From contig NZ_CP126969.1 in NCBI RefSeq assembly GCF_030252165.1, positions 1,426,001-1,490,000 on the forward strand: 64,000 nt of DNA, in the 5' to 3' direction. Origin of the DNA: Corynebacterium breve (GTDB lineage Bacteria; Actinomycetota; Actinomycetes; Mycobacteriales; Mycobacteriaceae). Below the pieces are notes generated by a model. That model was not told the origin of the DNA. It saw nothing but the letters and a program-made list of their open reading frames with translations, and did not search any database. The position numbers and the translations under genes were made by a program. How positions within the stretch are numbered: the first letter of the stretch is position 1; each line of letters starts with the position of its first letter. Shown one piece after another: positions 17,734 to 25,371 of the stretch.

Positions 17734-17755
17734 TGTGACAGTGCAACTGGTCACA
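17734..17755. promoter_or_regulatory. 22-bp palindrome upstream of the pilus promoter
   Basis: TGTGAC-N10-GTCACA, with the core AGTGCAACTG, lies 13 bp upstream of the -35 element, a normal place for an activator site. An element with the same half-sites and spacing lies upstream of ffh (27077-27098). The half-sites resemble Crp/GlxR boxes, but the spacing is 6 bp longer than the TGTGA-N6-TCACA consensus. Confidence 0.55.
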
Positions 17756-18037
17756 TTTGTACATCCCCATAAATGGGACGACCTTTTACCGCCATTCGAG
17801 ATAACGCAAACTATTCAGACGTTCCTATTTGGCGACGAAAGCTAAAATACCGAAGTGCCAGCTAGTAACACTGTCCGCTCGCTTCAGTCGGCTTTACGGC
17901 AACTTTAAGTTCAGACCTAATTTTGATCACAAAATGTTTTCACCAAGAATCTCCTGAGAGAGTTAGGGTGGACGCTCAGATACCCCCAGGGCATCCCGAG
18001 TCGCTCCCCGGTAAGCCCCCGTAATTGCAACATACTG

Positions 18038-18667
18038 ATGCACATGAAAACTCGAGATCTAATCATCCCTGCGCTCCTTCTCACCACGCTCGCCCTCACC
18101 GCATGCGGCACCGGCGGCGATCAAGGCTCAGCAACACCTACCGCTGAGCCCGAGGTCTTGCAGAATGACCTGCCCTCAGAGTCCCCGTCCCCCGACATGG
18201 CACCGGACGAGCAGGGCCACCGCGCAGATGATGTCACCGCGAACACCGCGAAGGGTGCGTGCATCACCGAAGGCCTTGAGCTCACCGTGGCTGGCGAACA
18301 AGGCGCAGCCGGCAGTCGCATCCTTGACCTCGAGTTGAAAAACACCTCCGGCAAAGACTGCCAAATGATCGGTTTCCCCGGTGTGAGCATCGTCGGTGGC
18401 GGCAACGGCACCCAGATCGGCGCGCCTGCCAATCGCGAAAACCGCGGCACCGATTATGTCGAGCTCAAAGACGGCGACGTCGCCACCTTCACCGTCACGA
18501 TTTCCCAGGCCGGTGCCTACGACGAAGCCGAATGCCAGCCCACCCCAGCTGACGGCTTGCGCGTCTTCCCTCCCGGAAACACCAACTCCTCCTACGTCGC
18601 CGTCCCAGGTCTGACTGGCTGCGCAAACCCCGAGCTATCGATTCTCAACGTCGGACCAGTCGCTTAG
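18038..18667 (+). CDS. DUF4232-domain lipoprotein
   Basis: This 209-residue protein has a short lipoprotein signal peptide ending in the lipobox LALTAC (Cys about 28). A Pro/Ser/Glu-rich linker runs to about 65, followed by a DUF4232 domain. Typical features are SRILDLELKNTSGKDCQMIGFPGV, AFTV-like strands, and paired Cys residues (CITE..., KDCQ, AECQ, GCAN) likely to form disulfides. DUF4232 proteins are common actinobacterial cell-surface lipoproteins of unknown role. Two starts (18038 and 18044) are possible. It lies between the pilus island and rimM. Confidence 0.82.
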   Translation: MHMKTRDLIIPALLLTTLALTACGTGGDQGSATPTAEPEVLQNDLPSESPSPDMAPDEQGHRADDVTANTAKGACITEGLELTVAGEQGAAGSRILDLELKNTSGKDCQMIGFPGVSIVGGGNGTQIGAPANRENRGTDYVELKDGDVATFTVTISQAGAYDEAECQPTPADGLRVFPPGNTNSSYVAVPGLTGCANPELSILNVGPVA

Positions 18668-18677
18668 TCCTCAAAGC

Positions 18678-19178
18678 TTATTCCTCAAACAAGCCCTCGG
18701 GCGGGGTAACAATCAAAAATCCCTCGCCCGTATCCACCTCGGGAACGATGTCGTAGACAAAGGGCACGAGTACTTCGCGCCCGTCCACGTCTACCTCCAG
18801 AATTTGGCGACCCGGCGTATGCATTACCCCGGTCACCTCGCCGATATCGCCACCGTCGCGAATCACGCGCAGCCCGATCAGCTCGTGATCGTAGAACCCT
18901 TCGTCGTCGTCAGCCGACTCCAAAGGCTCTGCCCAAAACACGGTGCCACGCAGGGTTTCCGCCATGGTGCGATCAGGCACTTCGCGGAACTTGATTAGCA
19001 GCCGCCCTTTGTGCGGACGCACCGTTTCCACGGTCAGGGAGTGTTCTTTGCCCGCCTGCTTGCCGCGCAGTACCTCGTCGATAGCAAAGCGCACGTCAGG
19101 CTCATCTGTGGTGGCATCGACAACTACTTCCCCGCGAATTCCGTGGGATTTAATCACGCGTCCGATCTGCAGCTCCAT
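18678..19178 (-). CDS. rimM: Ribosome maturation factor RimM
   Basis: This 166-residue 16S rRNA processing factor binds S19 and helps mature the 30S head. The N-terminal RimM domain shows IGRVIKSHGIRGEVVVDATTD and RLLIKFREVPDRTMAETLRG. The C-terminal PRC-barrel shows YDHELIGLRV, IGEVTGVMHTPGRQILEVD and VLVPFVYDIVPEVD. The frame stays open upstream, but the ATG at 19178 gives the standard MELQIGRV start and length. Normally trmD follows directly; here about 9.1 kb of pilus and lipoprotein genes intervene. Confidence 0.95.
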   Translation of the reverse strand: MELQIGRVIKSHGIRGEVVVDATTDEPDVRFAIDEVLRGKQAGKEHSLTVETVRPHKGRLLIKFREVPDRTMAETLRGTVFWAEPLESADDDEGFYDHELIGLRVIRDGGDIGEVTGVMHTPGRQILEVDVDGREVLVPFVYDIVPEVDTGEGFLIVTPPEGLFEE

Positions 19179-19226
19179 GGACAATACTGTAGACGATTGC
19201 CCCTCCCACCACTGTAAGGTGGGCCT

Positions 19227-19637
19227 ATGGACAACCTGCCGATTAACTCCCCCGAAATCTTCGGCGACGCCGATCAGCACGACACGGCCATAGGCACAAC
19301 GGTGCTCTCGCTTGTCGACGACGCCCCCGCCCCCAATCCCGCCCGCCCCCGCCCTGCGGTCAAGCGTCTGCTCCAGGGCGACGGCGCGAACTTCATCGTG
19401 TTCAACTTCTGCCCCGGCCAGGACCTTCCCGATCACAAAGCGGCCCACCCGATCACGGTGCAGTGCATCTCCGGCGAGCTGGACTTCGAGTGCGACGGCA
19501 AGCGCATCCCCATGAAACCGGGCGAAATCTACCACCTGCGCGCCTATGTCCCGCACGCTGTCTACTGCCCCGATCAGGCACCCGAGGAGAACAACATCCT
19601 CCTGCTCACGATGCTCACTGGCGAGCGTCACCAGTAG
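19227..19637 (+). CDS. Cupin-domain protein
   Basis: This 136-residue single-domain cupin has the core FNFCPGQDLPDHKAAHPITVQCISGELDFECDGKRIPMKPGEIYHL.AYVPHAVYC. The metal-site histidines (DHKAAH and PHAV) and the Gly-Glu turns are recognisable, although the first cupin motif is not fully canonical. The substrate is unknown. It is divergent from rimM across about 48 bp and converges on the NUDIX gene. Confidence 0.8.
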   Translation: MDNLPINSPEIFGDADQHDTAIGTTVLSLVDDAPAPNPARPRPAVKRLLQGDGANFIVFNFCPGQDLPDHKAAHPITVQCISGELDFECDGKRIPMKPGEIYHLRAYVPHAVYCPDQAPEENNILLLTMLTGERHQ

Positions 19638-19644
19638 GTCGTCG

Positions 19645-20166
19645 TCAAGCGAAAACGTCTGTGCGGTCGATGAAATCCCAGGCAAAGTCGATAAAACTCG
19701 CCCGGTAGTTCAAAAACTGTCCCGCCCGGATGAGCTCGGCGACTTCACTGCGCGTAGCCCACGTGGCAGCGACGACCTCCCGGTTAGGAATCGCCAACGT
19801 TGCCAGCGCAACTGGGTGGCGCAGCACGTACACATCGTCAAAGCCGTTCCGATAGTTCGCGGTAAACGCCGGCCGCAGCCTGGAGAAATCTAGCGCAATA
19901 CCGAGCTCCTCAAAAGTCTCGCGCTGCATCGCCTCCTGTGAGTTCTCGCCGGCCACGGCACTTCCTCCGACGGTGACATCCCACAGGCCGGGCCACAGCT
20001 CTTTTTCGTCACTACGACGTTGAATGAGCATCCGACCACGCTCGTCGAAAAGGCACAGCGTCACCACCAAGTGGAACTCGCCCGGCCCGTGCGGGGTGCC
20101 CCTGTCCACGATCTTGCCGGTGCGGTTGCGGTGGACATCGTAGACGTCCCACTTCTCGATACTCAC
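19645..20166 (-). CDS. NUDIX hydrolase
   Basis: This protein is about 173 residues and has a complete Nudix box, G-x5-E-x7-RETFEELGI (about 95-117), within an IPP-isomerase/YfcD-like context (WDVYDVHRNRTG at the N-terminus; RGRMLIQRRSDEKELWPGLWDVTVGG). It probably hydrolyses a nucleoside-diphosphate-linked compound; the substrate cannot be told. A GTG at 20166 is chosen as start because the other in-frame GTG, at 20196, falls inside the rpsP terminator stem. It lies downstream of rpsP in the same direction. Confidence 0.85.
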   Translation of the reverse strand: MSIEKWDVYDVHRNRTGKIVDRGTPHGPGEFHLVVTLCLFDERGRMLIQRRSDEKELWPGLWDVTVGGSAVAGENSQEAMQRETFEELGIALDFSRLRPAFTANYRNGFDDVYVLRHPVALATLAIPNREVVAATWATRSEVAELIRAGQFLNYRASFIDFAWDFIDRTDVFA

Positions 20167-20183
20167 GCCTCCACCATAAAGAA

Positions 20184-20220
20184 GATCCGCCCGCACCGAT
20201 CTCTCGGTGTGGACGGATTC
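20184..20220 (-). terminator. Rho-independent terminator after rpsP
   Basis: A long imperfect hairpin (arms about 15 bp, GAATCCGTCCACACCG against CGGTGCGGGCGGATC, one mismatch and G-U pairs) lies 17 bp past the rpsP stop. It ends in TTCTTTAT on the minus strand. Confidence 0.75.
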
Positions 20221-20236
20221 ACAAGCCTAAGCAGAT

Positions 20237-20746
20237 TTACTCTGCAGCTTCTTCCTCAGCTGGAGCTTCCTCCGCAGCCTCTTCTGCAGCAGCTGCATCA
20301 GCCTCTGCCTTTGCAGCGGCCTCAGCTTCAGCAGCAGCCTTGAGCTCTGCCTCTTCCTTAGCCTTCTTGCGCTTCTCGGTGATTGCCTCAGCGGTTGGGC
20401 CGTTGTTAGCCTCTTCCAGCGCCTGGTTGAACAGGTCGAGCTTGGATGCCTTCTCTTCAGCAACCTTGAGGGTGCCTTCTGCACCGTCGAGGCCCTTGTG
20501 CTTCTGCCAGTCGCCGGTGACCTTGAGCAGTGCCGCGACAGCCTCGGTTGGCTGTGCGCCAACGCCCAGCCAGTACTGTGCGCGCTCAGAGTCGATCTGG
20601 ATCAGGGATGGCTCTTCCTTTGGGTGGTAGATGCCGATGTTCTCGATGACCTGGCCATCGCGACGGGTACGAGCGTCAGCAACAACAACGCGGTACTGTG
20701 CGTTGCGGATCTTACCAAGACGCTGCAGCTTGATTTTTACAGCCAT
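20237..20746 (-). CDS. rpsP: 30S ribosomal protein S16 with Ala/Glu-rich tail
   Basis: This 169-residue S16 assembles early in the 30S body. The first 85 residues are the conserved S16 domain ([54 protein letters not shown]). The rest is a charged Lys/Glu/Ala tail with long Ala-Glu runs. Such tails occur in actinobacterial S16. The ATG at 20746 with an AAAGGAAAC ribosome site is preferred over upstream in-frame starts. It would normally head rpsP-rimM-trmD-rplS. Confidence 0.96.
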   Translation of the reverse strand: MAVKIKLQRLGKIRNAQYRVVVADARTRRDGQVIENIGIYHPKEEPSLIQIDSERAQYWLGVGAQPTEAVAALLKVTGDWQKHKGLDGAEGTLKVAEEKASKLDLFNQALEEANNGPTAEAITEKRKKAKEEAELKAAAEAEAAAKAEADAAAAEEAAEEAPAEEEAAE

Positions 20747-21065
20747 GAATGTTTCCTTTACGGTCACTGGGCAGTTCGGACGCTCGCCATGCTTTTCGAC
20801 GAGCCGGTTCAACCCTTGGGATTTATCTGCGCGTGACTCGACCGGCCGAGCGTACTCGGGGACGGTGCGTACGCAGTATGAAATTGGGCGTTGGCCTACA
20901 AAGTAGACAACTCGAGTAAGGGTACCCGCCTACCCCGGCTGGAACCAAACCACGGTTTCCTTGCTTTAGCCTTGATACCTTCCCGTGTTGCATGCGCGGT
21001 GAGTGTTCGGGATAGAGTCGACGTGATTCCTTAAATAGTGTGAGCGATTTCTAAGTGATTGAGGC
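20747..21065. other. Intergenic region between divergent rpsP and acyltransferase genes
   Basis: This 319-bp region carries both promoters. For rpsP a possible -10 CATACT lies near 20874-20879 on the minus strand, without a good -35. For the acyltransferase gene see 20988-21016. No small open frame with a family signature and no structured leader was recognised. Confidence 0.6.
20988..21016 (+). promoter_or_regulatory. Possible promoter of the acyltransferase pair
   Basis: TTGCAT (20988-20993) and GATAGA (21011-21016) are 17 bp apart and lie about 50 bp before the first acyltransferase ATG. The -10 is poor, so this is tentative. Confidence 0.35.
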
Positions 21066-23162
21066 ATGACTTCCAAACCAACAAGCACCACGCGATCCTC
21101 CACCTACCGTTACGATCTTGATGGCCTGCGCGGCTATGCGATCGCCCTAGTTGTTCTCTTCCACGTGTTCGTCGGACGAGTTTCCGGTGGCGTGGACGTG
21201 TTCTTGCTCTTGTCGGGCTATTTCTTTTTAGGCTCCCAGCTGCGTTACGCGATGCGCCGTGGAGCAAGCTTGAACCCGTGGTGGCCAATCTGGCGCACAA
21301 TGCGCAGACTCTTACCGGCTTTGGCGGTGGTCATCGCAGCGACGTTTGTCCTGGCCTTAGTCTTTGCCCCGCAGTTGATCGCCCCGGAGCTGACCACCCA
21401 GCTCACCGCCGCGGTATTGTACTACCTTAACTGGGAGCTCATGGCCCAAGACGCCGCGTACTCCGCGGCGAGTGTGGACACCTCCCCGCTGCAGCACCTG
21501 TGGTCCATGAGTGTGCAGGGCCAGTTCTACCTGTTCGCCATCTTGTTTGCGCTTGCTGTCGCATGGTTTTCGCAGCGCAAAAACGTGCCCGATGAGAAGG
21601 TGCGCCGCGCGAGCGCGATCATCCTCGGTGTGATCACCGTGGCGTCGTTTGTGTACGCGTCGCGCTACGGGATTATCGGTACCGCGGACAACTACTACTC
21701 GTTGTTCTCCCGCATGTGGGAGATGACGCTGGGGGCCGTGCTGGCACTGGTGGTATACCGAGTGACAGTTCCTAAGCGCATCGCACCGTGGACGTCGCTA
21801 CTCGGCGTCGTGATGATCACGATTACTGGCTTTGTGATCACAACGTCGCTGGCGTTTCCCGGACCGTTGGCCCTGCTGCCGCTGACCGGTGCGGTGTTGG
21901 TCATCATCAGCAGTGGCGATCACTGGATGACCCGCATGCTCGGGTCCAAGTCGGCTACCTGGTTGGGTGATATCGCCTACTCGCTCTACCTGTGGCACTG
22001 GCCGCTGCTCATCATCACCACCGCGATGACGGTGCACAACACCCCGCCGGTGTGGCTCGGCGTGCTTGTCGTTGTGGCATCGCTTGTGCTCGCGCATTTC
22101 ACGCACAAGTACGTTGAGGCGCCGCTGCGTCAGCATGCAAAGCGCCCGACCACCGCAGATCAGCCGGTGCAGCGGGGTAAGGAATCGCTGCGTACGGTCG
22201 TCGGCAAACGGCGTGCCGCGGGAGGGGCTGTAGTCGCAGCACTCCTGCTGGGAATCTTGTCCATTCAGCCGGTCTGGGCCGCGCGCACCGAGCATGCCGA
22301 CGATGCGTTGGACCCTGCCCGCTACCCCGGGCTAGCAGCGCAGTTCGGCGCACACGTACCACGGGCGAAGGCAGAGCCCGATCCATCGCTGATCGCGGGT
22401 ATCTATCCGCCGATCAGCGAGATGGGCTGCATGTCATTGATGTATGACGACACCGAGCAGCTCCAAGGCCCCGAATGCTGGCTTGGCGATGTTAGCGCCG
22501 AACAAACCGTAGTGCTCGTCGGTGGCTCCCACGCCGAGACGTGGGGCATGCCTCTAGACCAGCTGGGCAGGGAACACGGCTTCCGGGTGATACCGTTTAT
22601 TCGCCAAGACTGCCCGATGGTGCTCGACGATATGAACGAGATCATCCTAGAGTGCGCCCAGTGGAACGACAACGTGCTACAAGCGCTGCTCGACATCGAC
22701 CCCGACCTTGTTGTGTCTAACTCCACTCGCCCCGGTGGGGAGATCGGCCAGGGTCCCGATATTGTGCCGGTGGGCTACACCAACTTCTGGAACGTCCTCA
22801 ACGAGCACCAGATCCCATTTTTGGGTCTGCGTGACAATCCATGGTTCTTCGATCCCGAGGGGCTTCCCCGCGACCCGAACCACTGCATGATCGAGTTCGA
22901 CGACATGGAGGAATGTTCCATGCCGTTAGAGAAGGTCTACGCGCCCCAAGACCCAGCCGCGCCGATCCTGGCCGAGATGCCCCTGGCCACAAGCGTGGAC
23001 ACCGTGGACTGGTTCTGCACCGACGGCCTTTGCCCGCCGGTCATCGGCAACATTTACGTTTACCGCGACACCAACCACCTGTCCAACGCGTTTGCTGAAT
23101 CGACTGCCGAAACCGTTTGGGAACACGTTGGTCCTATACTTGGGCAGTCCAGCAAAAACTAG
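21066..23162 (+). CDS. Membrane O-acyltransferase (acyltransferase-3) with C-terminal SGNH domain, paralog A
   Basis: This 698-residue OafA-type protein has an N-terminal acyltransferase-3 membrane domain (about 10-355). It begins YRYDLDGLRGYAIALVVLFHVFVGRVSGGVDVFLLLSGYFF and has about ten membrane segments, with the conserved FH and R residues. A further membrane segment lies near 380-400. The extracytoplasmic SGNH-like domain follows, with GGSHAE (Ser about 487) and DTNHLS (Asp/His about 668-671). Such two-domain enzymes move acyl groups from the cytoplasm to surface glycans or glycolipids. Cell-wall mycolate, arabinogalactan or peptidoglycan targets are all possible here. Confidence 0.87.
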   Translation: MTSKPTSTTRSSTYRYDLDGLRGYAIALVVLFHVFVGRVSGGVDVFLLLSGYFFLGSQLRYAMRRGASLNPWWPIWRTMRRLLPALAVVIAATFVLALVFAPQLIAPELTTQLTAAVLYYLNWELMAQDAAYSAASVDTSPLQHLWSMSVQGQFYLFAILFALAVAWFSQRKNVPDEKVRRASAIILGVITVASFVYASRYGIIGTADNYYSLFSRMWEMTLGAVLALVVYRVTVPKRIAPWTSLLGVVMITITGFVITTSLAFPGPLALLPLTGAVLVIISSGDHWMTRMLGSKSATWLGDIAYSLYLWHWPLLIITTAMTVHNTPPVWLGVLVVVASLVLAHFTHKYVEAPLRQHAKRPTTADQPVQRGKESLRTVVGKRRAAGGAVVAALLLGILSIQPVWAARTEHADDALDPARYPGLAAQFGAHVPRAKAEPDPSLIAGIYPPISEMGCMSLMYDDTEQLQGPECWLGDVSAEQTVVLVGGSHAETWGMPLDQLGREHGFRVIPFIRQDCPMVLDDMNEIILECAQWNDNVLQALLDIDPDLVVSNSTRPGGEIGQGPDIVPVGYTNFWNVLNEHQIPFLGLRDNPWFFDPEGLPRDPNHCMIEFDDMEECSMPLEKVYAPQDPAAPILAEMPLATSVDTVDWFCTDGLCPPVIGNIYVYRDTNHLSNAFAESTAETVWEHVGPILGQSSKN

Positions 23163-23183
23163 CGTTGTGAAAGCACTTTCTCT

Positions 23184-25304
23184 GTGACTGTTTCCGCACC
23201 CGCACGCCCCGGGGCTTCCGCCACTTCCCCCACCTCGACCTATCGGCACGACCTCGATGGGTTGCGGGGCGTTGCGATCGCGCTTGTCGTCATCTTCCAC
23301 GTTTTCGTCGGGCGCGTCTCCGGCGGCGTGGACGTTTTCTTGATGCTTTCGGGATATTTCTTCCTCGGCTCGCAGCTGCGCTACGCGGTGCGATCCGGTG
23401 CCCGCTTGAATCCGTGGTGGCCACTGTGGCGCACGATCCGCAGGCTTGTCCCAGCACTGGCGGTTGTCCTGGGCACAACCTGGGCAATCATGCAGCTGCT
23501 CACACCGTATTTGATCCGCGAGGAGACAGTACGGCAACTCACCGCGGCGCTAACTTACACAATCAACCTAGAACTGCCTCGCCAAAACGCAGACTACGAG
23601 GCCGCCAGCCCCGATACCTCACCGCTGCAGCACCTGTGGTCGATGAGTGTGCAGGGCCAGTTCTATCTTGTCGCAATCGCCCTCGGAGTGCTGGTCGCGT
23701 GGCTGGTGCGCCGCAGCCTCAATGGCCACAGGGTCGTGGAGAAAGGCGTCGGCCCGCTATTGGTCGTGGTCACTGTCGTGTCCTTCGGCTGGGCCGCGCG
23801 CCACGGGTGGGTGGGCACGCCAGAGAGCTACTACTCGTTTTTCTCCCGCTCCTGGGAGCTCGCACTCGGTGGCGTACTAGCCATCTACGGCAAGTACATC
23901 CGCATTCCGCAGCGCCTGCGTTCGGCTGCGACCTGGCTGGGTTTGGGCATGGTCGTGTCCACCGGATTTGTCGTTCCGTCCTCGCTGATGTTCCCTGGAC
24001 CGGCAGCATTACTGCCGATTGGTGGTGCCGCGTTAGTCATCCTGGCCGGCGGGGGCGGGGCGTCACAGCTGCTAGCGTCTGCGCCTGCACAGTGGCTGGG
24101 GCGCACCGCGTATTCGCTCTATCTGTGGCATTGGCCGCTGCTTATCATCGCCACCAACGAGCTCGATCAAGACCGCCCCTCCTGGTGGCTGGGTGTCATC
24201 ATCGTCGTTGTCTCGTTGGCGCTGGCGCAGATCACGTACCGCTTCGTCGAAAAGCCCCTGCAACAGCACGCCAAAAGACCAACGCTTAACGACGACCCCC
24301 TCGCCCGCGCCCACGCAAGCTTGGGTACGTTAGCCGGGATGCGCCGGGCCATCGGTGGCGTTGTGATCGCAGGCCTGGTGGCAGCGCTCTTCGCGGTGCA
24401 GCCGCTGTACATGGCCGGGTCTCCTGAACGTGGCAACGTGCTTTTGGACCCGCACGAGTACCCCGGTGCGATGGCTCTTCACGGCGCGGAGGTACCTCCC
24501 GCAAAACCTGTCCCGACCGAGCAAGTCCCCGGCGGCGAATACGGTTGGCCCATTGGCGATCACTGTTTCTACCCCGAAGAGATGCCCCTTCATCTGCCGA
24601 TCGAAAACCGCAAGGACGGCAAAACACCGTGCATCTACGGCGACCGCGAAGCCGAGAAAACCGTCTACATTGTGGGCGGATCACACGCTGAGCAGTGGGT
24701 GTCAGCCTTTGACATCATGGGGCAAGAGATGGGCTTTCGCGTGCTGATCGATGTCCGCGCCGCCTGCCCCATCGTCGCCGGCAACACCAGTGGCGTATCG
24801 ACGATGTGTGCCGACTACGGAGCGATGGTCATTGACCGCATTATCGACGAAGACCCCGACCTAGTGGTCTCTACGACAACGCGCCCCGACGAACGTGGGC
24901 GCGGCGAAGGCCCTGACGTAGTACCTGCCGGCTACCCGGAGTTTTGGCAGATCCTGGCGGATAACGAGATTCCATTTGTTGGTCTGCGGGATAATCCGTG
25001 GGGCATCGACCAAGACGGCGAGCCACGAAACACCTCGCAGTGCTGGTCGGAAAAGCACGACGCGATCGAGTGCGGCATGCTGCGCGAAAAGGCCTACGCC
25101 CCGGTCGATCCTTCGGCGACTATTCTCCAATCGATGCCGAACATGATCCCCGTAGACACGGCAAATTTCTTCTGCGACGAGGTCTACTGCCCCGCCGTGA
25201 TCGGAAATATTGTGGTCTACCGCGATATGCACCACATCACCAACGCGTTCGCGGTGTCCGCGATCCCGCTGCTTCGGCCAATCATCGAGCCGTTTGTGGC
25301 GTAG
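23184..25304 (+). CDS. Membrane O-acyltransferase (acyltransferase-3) with C-terminal SGNH domain, paralog B
   Basis: This 706-residue protein starts at GTG 23184, 21 bp after paralog A, so the two are co-transcribed. It is collinear with A throughout: YRHDLDGLRGVAIALVVIFHVFVGRVSGGVDVFLMLSGYFF; SPLQHLWSMSVQGQFYLVAI; YSLYLWHWPLLI; GGSHAE (Ser about 500); and DMHHIT near 681. High similarity and adjacency point to tandem duplication. Divergence in the SGNH half suggests that the copies differ in acceptor or donor. The serine block is G-G-S-H in both copies rather than the more common G-D-S-H. Confidence 0.87.
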   Translation: MTVSAPARPGASATSPTSTYRHDLDGLRGVAIALVVIFHVFVGRVSGGVDVFLMLSGYFFLGSQLRYAVRSGARLNPWWPLWRTIRRLVPALAVVLGTTWAIMQLLTPYLIREETVRQLTAALTYTINLELPRQNADYEAASPDTSPLQHLWSMSVQGQFYLVAIALGVLVAWLVRRSLNGHRVVEKGVGPLLVVVTVVSFGWAARHGWVGTPESYYSFFSRSWELALGGVLAIYGKYIRIPQRLRSAATWLGLGMVVSTGFVVPSSLMFPGPAALLPIGGAALVILAGGGGASQLLASAPAQWLGRTAYSLYLWHWPLLIIATNELDQDRPSWWLGVIIVVVSLALAQITYRFVEKPLQQHAKRPTLNDDPLARAHASLGTLAGMRRAIGGVVIAGLVAALFAVQPLYMAGSPERGNVLLDPHEYPGAMALHGAEVPPAKPVPTEQVPGGEYGWPIGDHCFYPEEMPLHLPIENRKDGKTPCIYGDREAEKTVYIVGGSHAEQWVSAFDIMGQEMGFRVLIDVRAACPIVAGNTSGVSTMCADYGAMVIDRIIDEDPDLVVSTTTRPDERGRGEGPDVVPAGYPEFWQILADNEIPFVGLRDNPWGIDQDGEPRNTSQCWSEKHDAIECGMLREKAYAPVDPSATILQSMPNMIPVDTANFFCDEVYCPAVIGNIVVYRDMHHITNAFAVSAIPLLRPIIEPFVA

Positions 25305-25337
25305 CTGGCGGCCCGGGAGGTCGTCGTAAAGGACAAA

Positions 25338-25363
25338 GCGCCTGGACTTTCGTGTCCAGACGC
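25338..25363 (-). terminator. Terminator between acyltransferase B and ffh (mainly ffh)
   Basis: GCGCCTGGAC / GTCCAGACGC arms with a 6-base loop, flanked by AAA and TTT on both sides, form a hairpin 8 bp past the ffh stop. It could work in both directions, since the two genes converge. Confidence 0.75.
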
Positions 25364-25371
25364 CTTTGTTG

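Larger units (their letters stand above)
17664..18037. other. Intergenic region between pilus operon and lipoprotein gene
   Basis: This 374-bp AT-rich stretch separates divergent genes. It holds the pilus promoter, an upstream palindrome (both listed separately) and, toward the lipoprotein, a possible weak promoter reading TTGATC-N16-AAGAAT around 17924-17951. No open frame with family similarity was seen. Confidence 0.7.

Noticed and set aside
17734..17755. GlxR (Crp-type) site upstream of the pilus operon
   Set aside because: The half-sites look right, but the gap between TGTGA and TCACA is 12 bases, not 6 as in GlxR boxes.
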